64,000 nt of DNA from assembly GCF_003324185.1 (NCBI RefSeq), contig NZ_PXUP01000008.1, positions 1-64,000 on the forward strand. The letters are read 5' to 3'. Of this stretch, positions 1 through 8,911 are shown in pieces. Within the stretch, counting starts at the first letter, position 1; each line of letters opens with the position of its first letter. The notes under the pieces are model-generated. The model was not told where the DNA came from, made no database searches, and saw only the letters and a list, made by a program, of their open reading frames with translations. Origin of the DNA: Faecalibacterium prausnitzii (lineage in GTDB: Bacteria > Bacillota > Clostridia > Oscillospirales > Ruminococcaceae). Both the position numbers and the translations under genes were made by a program.

Positions 1-1145
1 TTGGGGATGACTCTGCCGTAGCGGTCGGTCTGGGTCAGACCACGGTAGCCGCCCTTGTCCACGTTCTCCCGGTCGTATCCGATTTCCAAGGTGATGGACT
101 CCGTCACCAGCTTCTTTTCGGTGAGCCGGAACATCAGAATTTCCGCCATCTCCCGGACGATGAGCTTTGCTTTATCGTTGGGGTAAGGGCAGGTCAGCAC
201 CTGTCCCTCACTGATGCTGTTGGTGCTGGGCTTGTAGCTTTTGATCTCGGCCATACCGCAGGGCTCGTAACCCCATGCGTGGTCAATGAGAATTTCCGCA
301 TCCACGCCAAAAATTTCATACAGTCGATCTTCTCCGTGGATGGAAAACCGTGCCAAGTCCCCCATGGTGTAGATGCCGTGGGCTTCCAGTCGCTTGACGG
401 TGCCGGGACCGGTCATCCAGAAATCCGTCAGCGGGCGATGGTTCCACAGCAGATACCGGTAGGACTGCTCGTCCAACTTCGCAATGCGGACACCATCTTT
501 GTCTGCCGGGATGTGCTTTGCCACAATGTCCATGGCCAGCTTTGCAAGGTAGAGGTTGGTGCCGATGCCTGCCGTTGCGGTGATGCCGGTGTTGTACAGC
601 ACCTCCCGCACCATGGTCATGGCAAGCTCATGGGCGCTCATGTGATAATAGGGCAGATATCCCGTCACATCAATGAAAACCTCGTCAATGGAGTAGGGGT
701 AGATATCCGCCGGGGACACATATTTGAGGTAGGTCTTGTAGATTTGGGTGGACACATCCAGATACCGCTGCATCCGGGGCGGCGCAACAATGTAACTCAA
801 CCCCAGTGCAGGGTCTGCATTCAGGGCATTGGCATCGAAAGAGGTGCTGGCAAAGTGGTATTTTCCATCCTCTCCCCGGACTGCCTTTTTCTGCCGGATA
901 GCGGTCTGCAGCCGCTGGGCGTTGACCTCTTTCACCCGCTGAACGGCTTCAAACAGCCGTGCTCTGCCGGGTATCTTGTAGGCTTTCAGGGAGGGCGACA
1001 CCGCAAGGCAGATGGTCTTTTCGGTGCGGGAGGCGTCTGCCACCACCAGATTCGTGGTCAGAGGGTCCAGATGGCGGTCTACGCACTCCACCGAGGCATA
1101 GAAACTTTTCAGGTCGATTGCCAGATAGGTGCGCTGCGCTGCCAT
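1..1145 (-). CDS. Y-family DNA polymerase (UmuC/DinB-like), 3' end outside window
   Basis: Translesion DNA polymerase that synthesises across lesions. The ATG follows a GGAGGG ribosome binding site by 6 nt. The N-terminus reads LAIDLKSFYASVEC, the metal-binding first palm motif of the Y family (residues 8-21), and the SIDE catalytic motif lies at about residue 152. About 381 codons are visible and the frame is still open at the window edge. Such polymerases are common cargo of clostridial conjugative elements, but here the gene lies outside the sigK repeats. Family assignment is firm; the choice between DinB and UmuC subtypes is not. Confidence 0.9.
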   Translation of the reverse strand, partial: MAAQRTYLAIDLKSFYASVECVDRHLDPLTTNLVVADASRTEKTICLAVSPSLKAYKIPGRARLFEAVQRVKEVNAQRLQTAIRQKKAVRGEDGKYHFASTSFDANALNADPALGLSYIVAPPRMQRYLDVSTQIYKTYLKYVSPADIYPYSIDEVFIDVTGYLPYYHMSAHELAMTMVREVLYNTGITATAGIGTNLYLAKLAMDIVAKHIPADKDGVRIAKLDEQSYRYLLWNHRPLTDFWMTGPGTVKRLEAHGIYTMGDLARFSIHGEDRLYEIFGVDAEILIDHAWGYEPCGMAEIKSYKPSTNSISEGQVLTCPYPNDKAKLIVREMAEILMFRLTEKKLVTESITLEIGYDRENVDKGGYRGLTQTDRYGRVIP

Positions 1146-1252
1146 GATTCAGCCCTCCTTTGTAAAAGTCACAACTATTTATCTTATTATAATAAATCTT
1201 TACGCTGTTTTCAAGATGGAACGCTATTTTATCTGTGATACAGACAACAAAA

Positions 1253-1291
1253 AAGAGTGGCAGCATTTCAAGCTGAAACGCTGCCACTCTG
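1253..1291 (-). terminator. Intrinsic terminator after the GH31 gene
   Basis: An 11-bp perfect inverted repeat (1254-1264 and 1280-1290) is followed on the minus strand by a run of T. It lies 25 nt after the stop codon of the alpha-glucosidase gene and upstream of the polymerase gene. Confidence 0.85.
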
Positions 1292-1315
1292 TAGGAACTG
1301 CGTAATGACTGACGA

Positions 1316-3370
1316 TTATCCTTCTACTTTGACCGTAGCACGATCACTCTTTGCGTTTCCATCCGCATCCAGCGTGATATGCACAAAATGTTCCGGCTTA
1401 TCATAATCCTTTGTCTCGCCGTCATCGGTATAGTATTCATAGGATGCACCATCGGGAGCATAGGCAAGCAGGCGCAGATCTGCAAAATCCACATCGGCAA
1501 CGCTCTGGATCTTTTTGCCGTCCTTGGCAAGGGGCAGAAGGTGTCCCTTGCGCATAAAGAACACCACTTCATCCAGCTCCACCGGAATGTAATGATGGCC
1601 TGCTGGCAGCACACTGGTTTCGATGCGGTTGCTTTCGCTGTACTTTACCCGCACCTGCAGCATCTCCTCCGGCAGATAAACATAACGACCTCGGGCATTT
1701 TGCTCATATACCGGGGCGATCAACAGGCTTTCACCGATCATCACCTCATCCTCTACCTGGCGGGCAAAGTCATCCTCCGGGAAGGCGAACGCCAACGGCA
1801 TACAGTACATGCCGTCGTGCAGGGCAGCCTTCATGTACTCGCTGTAAATGTAGGGCAGCAGCAGGTAGCGCAGCTGTAAAATACCGGCAAAGGCAGCCTT
1901 GTTTTTAAAGCGGTAGGGCTCCTGCCGGCGGGTGTCCTTGGCAGAGTGGTTCCGCAGCAGCGGAGAGAAGATGCCCAAGCCGTACCAGCGCAGCACCAGA
2001 TCCTCCGTGGTATTGCTGCCAAAGCCGCCAATGTCAGGGCCTTCGTACAGGAAGCCGCACATATTCAGGGAGGGCATCATGCGCAGCGCAAGCAGAATGT
2101 GGCTCCACCAAGAATGGTTGTCGCCAGTCCAGATGCCGCCATACCGGTGCATCCCGATGCAGGCAGAACGGGAGTATATCAAAATGCGCTTGTCCGGCTC
2201 CAGCCGCTCAAAAGCCTCGCCTGCAGCGCGGGTCATGTTATAACCAAAAAGATTATGTACCTTGTCGTGCCGCATACGCCCCTGCTTGGTGTTATGGTAG
2301 AACGTCTTATAATCGTTTTCGTTGTTGGAAAGCTCTGCCACCATGCCGGTAAAAGCAGCAAAGCTGGAAATATCCAGGTTTTGCTTGTCGTATTCCCCAA
2401 TTTTAGCAAAGGTCTTTTTCAGTCTTTCCTCTGCGTAGAAGATAGCAGGCTCGTTCATATCATTCCAGAAGCCCTCGATCCCCTGATCCAGCAGAACTTT
2501 ATATTGACTGCCAAACCAAGCACGGGCTTCCGGGTTGAGCATATCGGGGAAGTGTACCCGTCCCGGCCACACACCGGCTACAAAGGGGGTGCCATCCTGA
2601 TTCGTGCAGAAGTAGCCGTTTTTCACGCCCTCCTCGTACACATCATATCCCTCTTCGATTTTGACTCCTGCATCGATGATGGGGACAAGACGGATGCCCT
2701 GCGCTTTCATCTCGGCGGCAAAGTCTGCAAAATGCGGGAAACGCTGCGCATCCACCGTAAAGTCCTTGTAATGCTCCATGTAATCAATATCCAAAACCAC
2801 AGCGTCCAGCGGCATATTATTGGCACGGTAATTTGCCACCACCTCGCGGACCTCGTCCTCGTTCATGTAGCTCCAGCGGCTCTGAGCGTTGCCAAAAGCC
2901 CATTTGGGCGGAATATAACTGCGCCCCACCAACTGGCGGAACTGGTGCACAATATCGGTCAGGCTTTCGCCCTCAATGATGTAGAGATCGTAATTTTCCT
3001 CGGCCACCGTGATGCGTAAGGTATCTAGGTCGGTGTAGCCGCAGTCAAAGGTGACCTTGCCCGGGTAGTCGATAAAAAAGCCAAATGTATCCTTGCCGGA
3101 CACGATCATAAAATTATAAGCACCGTACAGCGAGGATTTGCCCTCGGTATGGTTGCCGTCATCGGAGCATTTGCTTTCGTACACCCACCCGCGCTTGTTG
3201 ATACCACGGACGTTCTCGCCAAGACCATACAGGACATCCTGCGGCTCCATGGCATAGGAGAAACCATCCGGCTCCTTGGTCAGATAGGGTATCGTTTCCA
3301 TCATGGGCAAAAAAGAACCCACTACACTTTCGGTATCAAACGGTTGTCCGTATCGCTTTTTGTAGATCAT
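1316..3370 (-). CDS. Glycoside hydrolase family 31 alpha-glucosidase
   Basis: Retaining alpha-glycosidase expected to release glucose or xylose from alpha-linked oligosaccharides in the cytoplasm (no signal peptide). Both GH31 catalytic regions are visible: GFWNDMNEP with the nucleophile Asp near residue 302, and WTGDNHSWWSH with the acid/base Asp near residue 415. The chosen ATG follows a GAGGAG site by 12 nt; a start 12 codons upstream is in frame but has a poorer site. At 684 residues it is full length. It stands alone, with no sugar transporter next to it, so the substrate cannot be narrowed. Confidence 0.92.
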   Translation of the reverse strand: MIYKKRYGQPFDTESVVGSFLPMMETIPYLTKEPDGFSYAMEPQDVLYGLGENVRGINKRGWVYESKCSDDGNHTEGKSSLYGAYNFMIVSGKDTFGFFIDYPGKVTFDCGYTDLDTLRITVAEENYDLYIIEGESLTDIVHQFRQLVGRSYIPPKWAFGNAQSRWSYMNEDEVREVVANYRANNMPLDAVVLDIDYMEHYKDFTVDAQRFPHFADFAAEMKAQGIRLVPIIDAGVKIEEGYDVYEEGVKNGYFCTNQDGTPFVAGVWPGRVHFPDMLNPEARAWFGSQYKVLLDQGIEGFWNDMNEPAIFYAEERLKKTFAKIGEYDKQNLDISSFAAFTGMVAELSNNENDYKTFYHNTKQGRMRHDKVHNLFGYNMTRAAGEAFERLEPDKRILIYSRSACIGMHRYGGIWTGDNHSWWSHILLALRMMPSLNMCGFLYEGPDIGGFGSNTTEDLVLRWYGLGIFSPLLRNHSAKDTRRQEPYRFKNKAAFAGILQLRYLLLPYIYSEYMKAALHDGMYCMPLAFAFPEDDFARQVEDEVMIGESLLIAPVYEQNARGRYVYLPEEMLQVRVKYSESNRIETSVLPAGHHYIPVELDEVVFFMRKGHLLPLAKDGKKIQSVADVDFADLRLLAYAPDGASYEYYTDDGETKDYDKPEHFVHITLDADGNAKSDRATVKVEG

Positions 3371-3521
3371 AGTAAAACATTTCTCCTCTGTTTTTTGAAT
3401 CGTCACAGTGTAAAACGTACCAACGTATTTTTGATGAACAATTAAGGAACTCTGACATTGGCTGGAGCAATTGGGGCTTCAGCCTTATTTTCAACCCAAT
3501 CGCTGCGGTTGTGCAGCTATT

Positions 3522-4586
3522 TCAATACAAGATCCTTGAAACGTGATGTTCCTGTTTACCCAGATACAGCTCCACGATCATTCGTCCGTTTTCGGTATTG
3601 CAGAGGTCCTCTTTGCAATAGCCGCAGAGCTTTCCGTCTGCCTGTGCCACATAGCGGCGCAGCGGCTGTTGGAGTTCCTGTGGGATGCTGCTCCACGGGA
3701 TCACATAGCTCATGCCGGTGTCCCCCACATCCACGATGCAAGCCCGGTCGCTGTCCTCCTCCGATAAAATCAGCTCTACCTGAAACACATCCGCAAAGGG
3801 TGCGCCCTGATACTGGGCTTTTTCCCGCCTGCGCTGGGTACGCAGGTCAGACAGGGCGGCGTCCAGCTCCGCCTCCGGCACATCGGTCTGGTACAGCAGA
3901 ATGTGCAGCTGCTGCTCTGCCGCCTCGCTCCCTTGCTCCCTGTCGGGCTGCAGGGTCACGTCTGCATGAATGGCGCAGACCTGCTCCTGCAGCTCGGTGC
4001 GCAGCCGTGCAAGCATCTGCTGATGCTCCGCCTCCACCTCCTGCGGTGTTTTTGGCTCCGGGGCAGATAGGTTTTCGGTATCCGGCACAGCGTCCGGCAA
4101 GGACTTTTCTGCCGCAGAGGCAGGTTTCACCGTTGTTTCACGGGGCGGCTTTGCCTCCGCAGCAGGGACTTTCAGCCTATCTGCCGTGGATGCCGATGCG
4201 GTCTTTGCCGCCGTTTTCGGTGCAGACGGAGGCGACCGCTGCTTTTTGGGCTGCGCTGCATCTGCGGCTTTCGGGGCAGCTTTTGCAGATTCAGAGGGAT
4301 TGCTTCTTGTGCCGGAATCGTAGGACGGTCGGAACTCGTTCCCGGTGCGGCGGTAGTACCGCTTGCCCACCTGTTCCCGGCTTTTCTTCACACCATCGTA
4401 GATCCACGCAAAGATCATGTACCGGGTAAGCGTGTCCCAAAAACTGTTGCGCCGACAGCGCCCCTTGCGGTTTTTATGACGGCGGCCGGAGTTGTGGTAC
4501 GCCAGCGACATGGTTTCAAAGACCAGAAAGCCGCACACAAAGCCCATGCCGGCAAACAGCTTTTTCCAGAAGTTCATTCCTCGCAC
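3522..4586 (-). CDS. Hypothetical protein with N-terminal membrane segment and Ala/Pro-rich linker
   Basis: Function not recognised. The 354-residue protein has a hydrophobic segment at about residues 8-28, a basic patch, a long Ala/Pro/Lys-rich low-complexity region at roughly residues 90-190, and a globular C-terminal half. It is preceded by a good GGAGG-type site. The last 26 codons have a diverged twin at 31015-31095 (shared core GRM-VELYLGKQ and ending SRILY), so the family occurs at least twice near the island. I infer a membrane-anchored protein with a cytoplasmic C-terminal domain. Confidence 0.7.
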   Translation of the reverse strand: MRGMNFWKKLFAGMGFVCGFLVFETMSLAYHNSGRRHKNRKGRCRRNSFWDTLTRYMIFAWIYDGVKKSREQVGKRYYRRTGNEFRPSYDSGTRSNPSESAKAAPKAADAAQPKKQRSPPSAPKTAAKTASASTADRLKVPAAEAKPPRETTVKPASAAEKSLPDAVPDTENLSAPEPKTPQEVEAEHQQMLARLRTELQEQVCAIHADVTLQPDREQGSEAAEQQLHILLYQTDVPEAELDAALSDLRTQRRREKAQYQGAPFADVFQVELILSEEDSDRACIVDVGDTGMSYVIPWSSIPQELQQPLRRYVAQADGKLCGYCKEDLCNTENGRMIVELYLGKQEHHVSRILY

Positions 4587-4722
4587 CTCCCGAAGTGTGT
4601 TTTGCGGTGAGCTTTTCTAATCACAAGTCAAGAAATTAGTGCAACATTCAAACAGCATATTTGCGATACGCAATTCAACGCTGTTGCTGCTGTATTAAAA
4701 AGTTGAATTGCTAAGTTTCCTG

Positions 4723-5538
4723 TTATAAAATATTTGCAGCAAATTCATCTATCAGCCGATTCACCTGTTCGGGTTTGTCTGTATTGGAATTATGCCCTGC
4801 TCCTTCGATCCACGTCAATGGGATTTTCGTATTGCGATGCCATGCTTTGTTGTACCGTATACACGAACCTGCGTGATCTTGCGTGCCGCATATCAGCAAC
4901 GCCGGACATTTGATCTCATACGGCAGATTCTTTTCTATGGCCGCTGCCAAAATACGAAAACCATGTCCGGCAATTTGTGCATAGCGTTTCTGGTTTCCGT
5001 CATAAGTCAGCATCATTTCACGCATGAGATTTCTACCGTAATCAGACGTAGCAACGCCTTCCGACCCCGATTTCAGGAGCCATTTCCACGGATAGTGAGC
5101 ATATACCGGTTCCATCCGTTTCAAAAGCCAAATTTCAACTGCCGTCACATAGCTTCGTTGCAGCGGTGCAGAGTCAATGGAGACAAAACCCGTCATTTTG
5201 TCTGGGTAAAGCTGTGCATAAGCCTGTCCCACATATCCACCCATGGACTGCCCGACAATGACAGGCTTTGTGATTCCTTCTTGGTTTAAGATATCGTTCA
5301 GCCATTTTGCCTTATCGAACAGATCAAAATCAAACCGAAACGGCCATGAGGAGCCGTGTGCCGGTGCATCCCAGACGATAACATTATACCTGTTCTCGAA
5401 ATACTGAATCTGCTTATCAAACAATCTATGATCCGCAGTCAACCCCGGCAGAAAAACAAGAGTAATTGTATCCGGGTTTGACACACTTACCCAATACCGA
5501 ATCGTTCCGCACCGAGTTTGACAAGTCTTTTCTTTCAT
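4723..5538 (-). CDS. Alpha/beta hydrolase
   Basis: Serine hydrolase of the alpha/beta fold, probably cleaving an ester, lactone or amide; substrate unknown. The nucleophile elbow GQSMGG lies near residue 97, the acid in CGTQDHAG and the catalytic His in GAGHNSN near the C-terminus. The ATG at 5538 follows GGAGGGG by a few bases and is preferred to an in-frame start 5 codons upstream. It contains 271 residues, a typical length. It ends the sequence to the left of the sigK-derived direct repeat and is divergent from it. Confidence 0.88.
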   Translation of the reverse strand: MKEKTCQTRCGTIRYWVSVSNPDTITLVFLPGLTADHRLFDKQIQYFENRYNVIVWDAPAHGSSWPFRFDFDLFDKAKWLNDILNQEGITKPVIVGQSMGGYVGQAYAQLYPDKMTGFVSIDSAPLQRSYVTAVEIWLLKRMEPVYAHYPWKWLLKSGSEGVATSDYGRNLMREMMLTYDGNQKRYAQIAGHGFRILAAAIEKNLPYEIKCPALLICGTQDHAGSCIRYNKAWHRNTKIPLTWIEGAGHNSNTDKPEQVNRLIDEFAANIL

Positions 5539-5552
5539 CAGGCTCCCCTCCA

Positions 5553-6019
5553 CAAATTACAAGTTATCCCCTTCAGTATACCACGCTTTTCCCCTGCAGA
5601 AAAGCTGCTGCACACAAAAGGCTTCTCCGGCAACTATCCGCGCCCCGGCTCATACAATCTAACAACTATGTACCGGGAGGGATATCGTGTGCTGCTGACC
5701 TTACTACAATTTTTCGCCACAAAATTTCTGTTTCTGGCGCTCCATCTGGAAAGCGGCTGCTTTCCGCGTCCGCTCACAGCCCGGGAAGAGGCCGCCGCTT
5801 TCAGCGCCCTGCACGCCGGAGATGCCGCCGCCCGGGAAAAGCTGATCCGCCACAATCTGCGGCTGGTGGCGCACATCGTAAAAAAATATTACGCCCTGCC
5901 GGGTGATCAAGAGGATCTTGTTTCCATCGGCACCATCGGGCTGATGAAAGCGGTAGATACCTTTGATGCCACACGCAAGGCGCGGTTTTCCACTTATGCA
6001 AGCCGCTGCATTGAAAATG
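5553..6019. repeat. Left copy of 467-bp direct repeat (sigK 5' half)
   Basis: Aligns without gaps to 36491-36957 (constant offset 30938). I count 16 mismatches by eye, about 97% identity. In the 352 coding bases 12 differ and only one change alters an amino acid (His versus Arg). Similarity stops abruptly within the codons for I-E-N-E. Confidence 0.93.
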
Positions 6020-6192
6020 CTATCCTCTCCCCAGCGCACTTTGGGATGGAAAAGAGAATCCACCTCTTTCACGCAATGACGCATCTACGTCAAAATGGAT
6101 TTTTTGGAGCCGAGAGAACGGTTCCTTTTTTCTGCTTCAGAGGGTGTCATGTGAGGGTTGTGGTCTACCCCCTCTATACATCTTGCAGGTAA
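5668..6192 (+). pseudogene. Truncated sigK-like sigma factor (5' half only)
   Basis: The first 117 codons match the intact sigma factor at 36606 almost exactly: N-terminal leader, region 1.2/2.1 (EKLIRHNLRLVAHIVKKYYA) and region 2.2-2.4 up to YASRCIEN. At 6019 homology ends and the frame runs on for about 57 unrelated codons to a stop. Regions 3 and 4 are missing, so the product could bind core polymerase but not a -35 element. The break is at the island's left boundary. Confidence 0.9.
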
Positions 6193-6674
6193 GTTTGGCA
6201 GGCCCCCGCACTACCGTAGAGGCGCAGGCGTTCTACCGTATGTACCATTCTTACGCCGACATCCCGAACCCATGGGACCGTCTGCGTTGGTGCCGCTATG
6301 GTCTTGACCTGCTGCAAAAAGAGGTTGCTGCCATGGTGGGCATGGAGGAATGGCTCTATCAGGATCTGGAAAGCGGCATATTTCACCGCAGCTTTACGCC
6401 GGAACTTGCGGACAAGCTCGCCGCCCTTTACGGTATCCCGGTGGAGGATATTCTGGACGACTACACCCTGTTTCTGCACCGGGGCGGCGGAGCCTTCCTC
6501 CGCAGATACCGGGAGGCAAAAGGCTGGAATCGCCAGCAGCTTGCCGACCATGCAAAGGTCAGTCGGACAAGCATCCGCTGCTGGGAAAATGGACAAAAGA
6601 CCATCCGTCAGAAGTGCTTTTGCCATCTGGTGGAAAACCTTGGTTCCGATTTTCCATCTATGCTTCGCATGTGA
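6144..6674 (+). CDS. Double helix-turn-helix (XRE-type) protein, probably 5'-truncated
   Basis: The 3' two thirds encode two XRE-like segments. The first is at about residues 55-105 (KEVAAMVGMEEWLYQDLESG) and the second at about 115-160 (GWNRQQLADHAKVSRTSIRC). The apparent GTG start lacks a convincing ribosome site and the first 20 residues look non-native. Real coding probably begins near position 6195 or further upstream in a lost sequence, since this is the island edge. An internal ATG at 6240 is an alternative. A DNA-binding regulator is likely; its target is unknown. Confidence 0.6.
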   Translation: MSCEGCGLPPLYILQVSLAGPRTTVEAQAFYRMYHSYADIPNPWDRLRWCRYGLDLLQKEVAAMVGMEEWLYQDLESGIFHRSFTPELADKLAALYGIPVEDILDDYTLFLHRGGGAFLRRYREAKGWNRQQLADHAKVSRTSIRCWENGQKTIRQKCFCHLVENLGSDFPSMLRM

Positions 6675-6702
6675 GGTATGGTAATTTTTCTCCGGTCAAA
6701 CG

Positions 6703-6751
6703 AAAAAGCCTGTCTGCAAGCCACGATATGTGGCAGCGCAGACGGGCTTTC
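6703..6751. terminator. Bidirectional terminator
   Basis: Stem arms 6705-6717 and 6738-6750 (one G-U/T-C exception) enclose an inner GCCAC/GTGGC hairpin. The stem sits between the end of the HTH gene (plus) and the end of the HipA-like gene (minus) and can serve both. Confidence 0.75.
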
Positions 6752-6796
6752 GTTATGGAATCATTCTGTTTCAATTATTCTGATATTCGCTCTGAC

Positions 6797-7873
6797 TTAC
6801 ATGGCGTTCCGTAAAACACGCAGTCGTTCTTCAAACGTTGCTTTCCATGCCGGATGCTCGGAGAATACGGTGTGCTCCACCTGACGGACTTGGTTCAGTC
6901 CGATGTTCCGCACCGCTTCCACTGCAGCATCTTTTTGGCTCAGATGGCGTTTTCCCACGGTCAGACAGTTTGCGCCTTCTGGCGTGTCGTACTGCTGAAA
7001 CGCCCGGTTGAAGTCCATCAGGTCATGCAGACGGATGGGCTGATTGGTTTCGTTGTCTACCAGCAGACCCCAATTTTCCCAATGACGGTCGGTATTGCCC
7101 ACCAGATAATCCAGAATGTTCATCATATAGTAGCCGGGAGCATCCAGCTCTAAGATCTTATCCAGCGTATTCCAATCACGGTTCGTGCAGTAGACGTCAT
7201 AGGCTGCATAGGTCACAAGACTATATCGCTGAGATGTCATGATTTTGCTGATAGAAACCAGCTCATTTTCAAACATTCCCTGCTCATACAGTACCTGATG
7301 GCAGTCAAAGCACCGGCAGATTTTGCTTGCCAGCACTTCACGTTCCACCGCATCCCTGCCACCATCCTTGTAAAGATAGAAGCCATCCTCTTTTCGCACC
7401 CACGCCTTGGGGTACAAGCCGCCCGTAGACAGGTCATTTGCCAGAAGATGGGCGTTTATCACCGTCATTTGGTGCCCCCGCAGCGCAATATCCACAAGCG
7501 CATTGCTTAAGGAGTGTGCAAAAAGGTTGATATCCTCGAATCGAATCTTCTCGTTTTCTTCTTTCACCCAGAACACATCCAGCAAAGACAGACAATGGTA
7601 GGATAATGCAATCTGTGCTCGTTCCCTGTCCGTAACACTCTGAGATGCACCGATACTGTTCAGGATTTCCTTGGCGTAGGTGCGATCCAACGTCAACATC
7701 CGGGAGGCGCACCAATAGTAAAAGTTCGTTACATTATTGATGCGCTCGTCAAAATCATCCGATTCCACCAGAACCAGATCATAGGGCATGAAATCCTCGA
7801 GGCAGACCCTGCATTCCCCTGTCGTGCTGAGTTGTGCCACACAGCTTTCCCGGTGCATGATCTCGTAAAACAT
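6797..7873 (-). CDS. HipA-like serine/threonine kinase domain protein
   Basis: The C-terminal half has the HipA kinase signature: LVGNTDRHWENWG (catalytic loop N-x-D-R-H-x2-N, near residue 260) and LMDFNRAF (metal-binding DF motif). The N-terminal half is not recognised. GGAGGG abuts an upstream in-frame ATG at 7882 with no spacer, so the ATG at 7873, 9 nt downstream, is preferred. HipA kinases phosphorylate translation factors such as GltX and cause growth arrest. No intact HipB-like antitoxin gene is adjacent; only a short unrecognised coding scrap lies upstream. The kinase may be a standalone type. Confidence 0.75.
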   Translation of the reverse strand: MFYEIMHRESCVAQLSTTGECRVCLEDFMPYDLVLVESDDFDERINNVTNFYYWCASRMLTLDRTYAKEILNSIGASQSVTDRERAQIALSYHCLSLLDVFWVKEENEKIRFEDINLFAHSLSNALVDIALRGHQMTVINAHLLANDLSTGGLYPKAWVRKEDGFYLYKDGGRDAVEREVLASKICRCFDCHQVLYEQGMFENELVSISKIMTSQRYSLVTYAAYDVYCTNRDWNTLDKILELDAPGYYMMNILDYLVGNTDRHWENWGLLVDNETNQPIRLHDLMDFNRAFQQYDTPEGANCLTVGKRHLSQKDAAVEAVRNIGLNQVRQVEHTVFSEHPAWKATFEERLRVLRNAM

Positions 7874-7950
7874 GGTTTTCATCCCTCCCTGCGTTCTGTG
7901 TCTTGCTCTGTATTTATATTACCTTCTTTTTTCACGGGACGCAAGAGCTT

Positions 7951-8032
7951 TTACTTTTCAAAAAGCTTTTTCTGCTGCTCCATCAGGACGGTTTCGATAC
8001 GCTCTTTCAGCAAAAAAATGATTTTATTTTGT
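7951..8032 (-). pseudogene. Short C-terminal coding remnant upstream of the HipA-like gene
   Basis: About 26 in-frame codons end in ETVLMEQQKKLFEK and a TAA stop, with a TGA just upstream and no usable ribosome site. The lysine-rich helical ending looks like a protein C-terminus. It could be the tail of a lost partner of the kinase gene, but it is too short to assign. Confidence 0.25.
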
Positions 8033-8063
8033 CAGCAAAATTCCAAAAACTTATGTAACACAA

Positions 8064-8143
8064 AAAGCCCCACGCTCAACGCTGCCTCTGAATCTGACCG
8101 TCTCTGGTCAGAGCAGAAAAACATATGTTGAGCGTGGGGCTTT
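8064..8143 (-). terminator. Long nested-hairpin terminator
   Basis: A perfect 17-bp inverted repeat (8064-8080 and 8127-8143) encloses a second 7-bp hairpin (8093-8099/8106-8112). The left outer arm is followed on the minus strand by TTTTT. It begins 3 nt after the stop codon of the 70-residue gene. Confidence 0.8.
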
Positions 8144-8145
8144 GT

Positions 8146-8358
8146 TTATCGGCTCGGCTGCCAGCCGGGCTTTTGGTGTTCTTTGGGTTTGTAGGTTCCT
8201 TTGGTAGTATCGATCACCGCCTGCAGCAATTCGAGCTTCTGCCATGTGGGGCAGTTCAGACGGTCGATTTTTTCGATCACATAGTTGGCGTGGGCGGTTG
8301 CGACCCGTTTTCCGAGTTCGTCCCATCCCTCTTTCGTTTTGGGGTAATGTACCACCAC
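8146..8358 (-). CDS. Small hypothetical protein of mobile-element type, possibly frameshifted at its 5' end
   Basis: A 70-residue product opening with two GTG codons, without a good ribosome site. In another frame just upstream, GGAGG precedes GTG and codons reading SEPCERVPP. One extra C in the five-C run at about 8363-8367 would join that frame to IEVVVHYPKT and give a protein about 13 residues longer with a proper start. Either a single-base deletion has broken the start or the GTG is used. It follows the MazF-like gene; function unknown. Confidence 0.55.
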   Translation of the reverse strand: MVVHYPKTKEGWDELGKRVATAHANYVIEKIDRLNCPTWQKLELLQAVIDTTKGTYKPKEHQKPGWQPSR

Positions 8359-8442
8359 TTCAATGGGGGCACTCTTTCACATGGCTCACTCACCTCCGAT
8401 TACATCGCTATCACCTCATTTTTACGGGTTACTGGTTGTCCG

Positions 8443-8826
8443 CTATTCGCTGCGGTTTCCGCTCAGAACGTTCAGAGCCAGACTGACCAGCAAAGCCATA
8501 TCAATGCGGAGCATTTCAGCCTTGCTGGCATAGCCCATAAAGCGTTCAATGCGGGATTTATCGATCGTGAAGATCTGCTCCAGAAGAATCATGGACGGTT
8601 CTTCAAAGGCCGGGTTGGAATCCACCAGCACATGGGTGGGCTGGTTTTTCTTCTTTTCCGTCCGGGTGGTAACAGTTGCAACGATCAATGTAGGCGAATG
8701 ACGGTTTCCAATGTTGTTCTGCAGAACTACCACAGGGCGTTTCCCGCCCTGTTCCGAGCCGATATGCGGCTCCATGTCTGCATAGTAGATGTCCCCTCTG
8801 AGATATCTCCAATTGTTCGGTAACAT
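8443..8826 (-). CDS. MazF/PemK-type toxin endoribonuclease
   Basis: A 127-residue protein of the PemK/MazF fold. It opens with RYLRGDIYYADMEP, then GGKRPVVVLQN, the conserved beta-barrel strand, and IVATVTTRT. Members cleave mRNA at short sequence motifs. The ATG at 8826 follows AAGGAGG by 9 nt. No MazE-like antitoxin is encoded next to it: the genes on either side are the ParB-like protein and the 70-residue protein. That resembles copies carried in clostridial conjugative elements, where the toxin stands without a classical antitoxin. Confidence 0.88.
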   Translation of the reverse strand: MLPNNWRYLRGDIYYADMEPHIGSEQGGKRPVVVLQNNIGNRHSPTLIVATVTTRTEKKKNQPTHVLVDSNPAFEEPSMILLEQIFTIDKSRIERFMGYASKAEMLRIDMALLVSLALNVLSGNRSE

Positions 8827-8911
8827 AAAAATCAACCTCCTTTTTATGTAAGAAACAGCCGCCGCAGACGGATGCCACGACGGCTGTTGTTCAGGAGGTA
8901 AAACGAAATTG

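Noticed and set aside
949-1287. Minus-strand frame of 112 codons upstream of the polymerase
   Set aside because: It lies within the polymerase start and terminator in another frame and encodes nothing recognisable.
8064-8143. Inverted repeat as an IS terminus or CRISPR unit
   Set aside because: It directly follows a stop codon and has a T-run, so a terminator explains it; no repeat array exists in the window.
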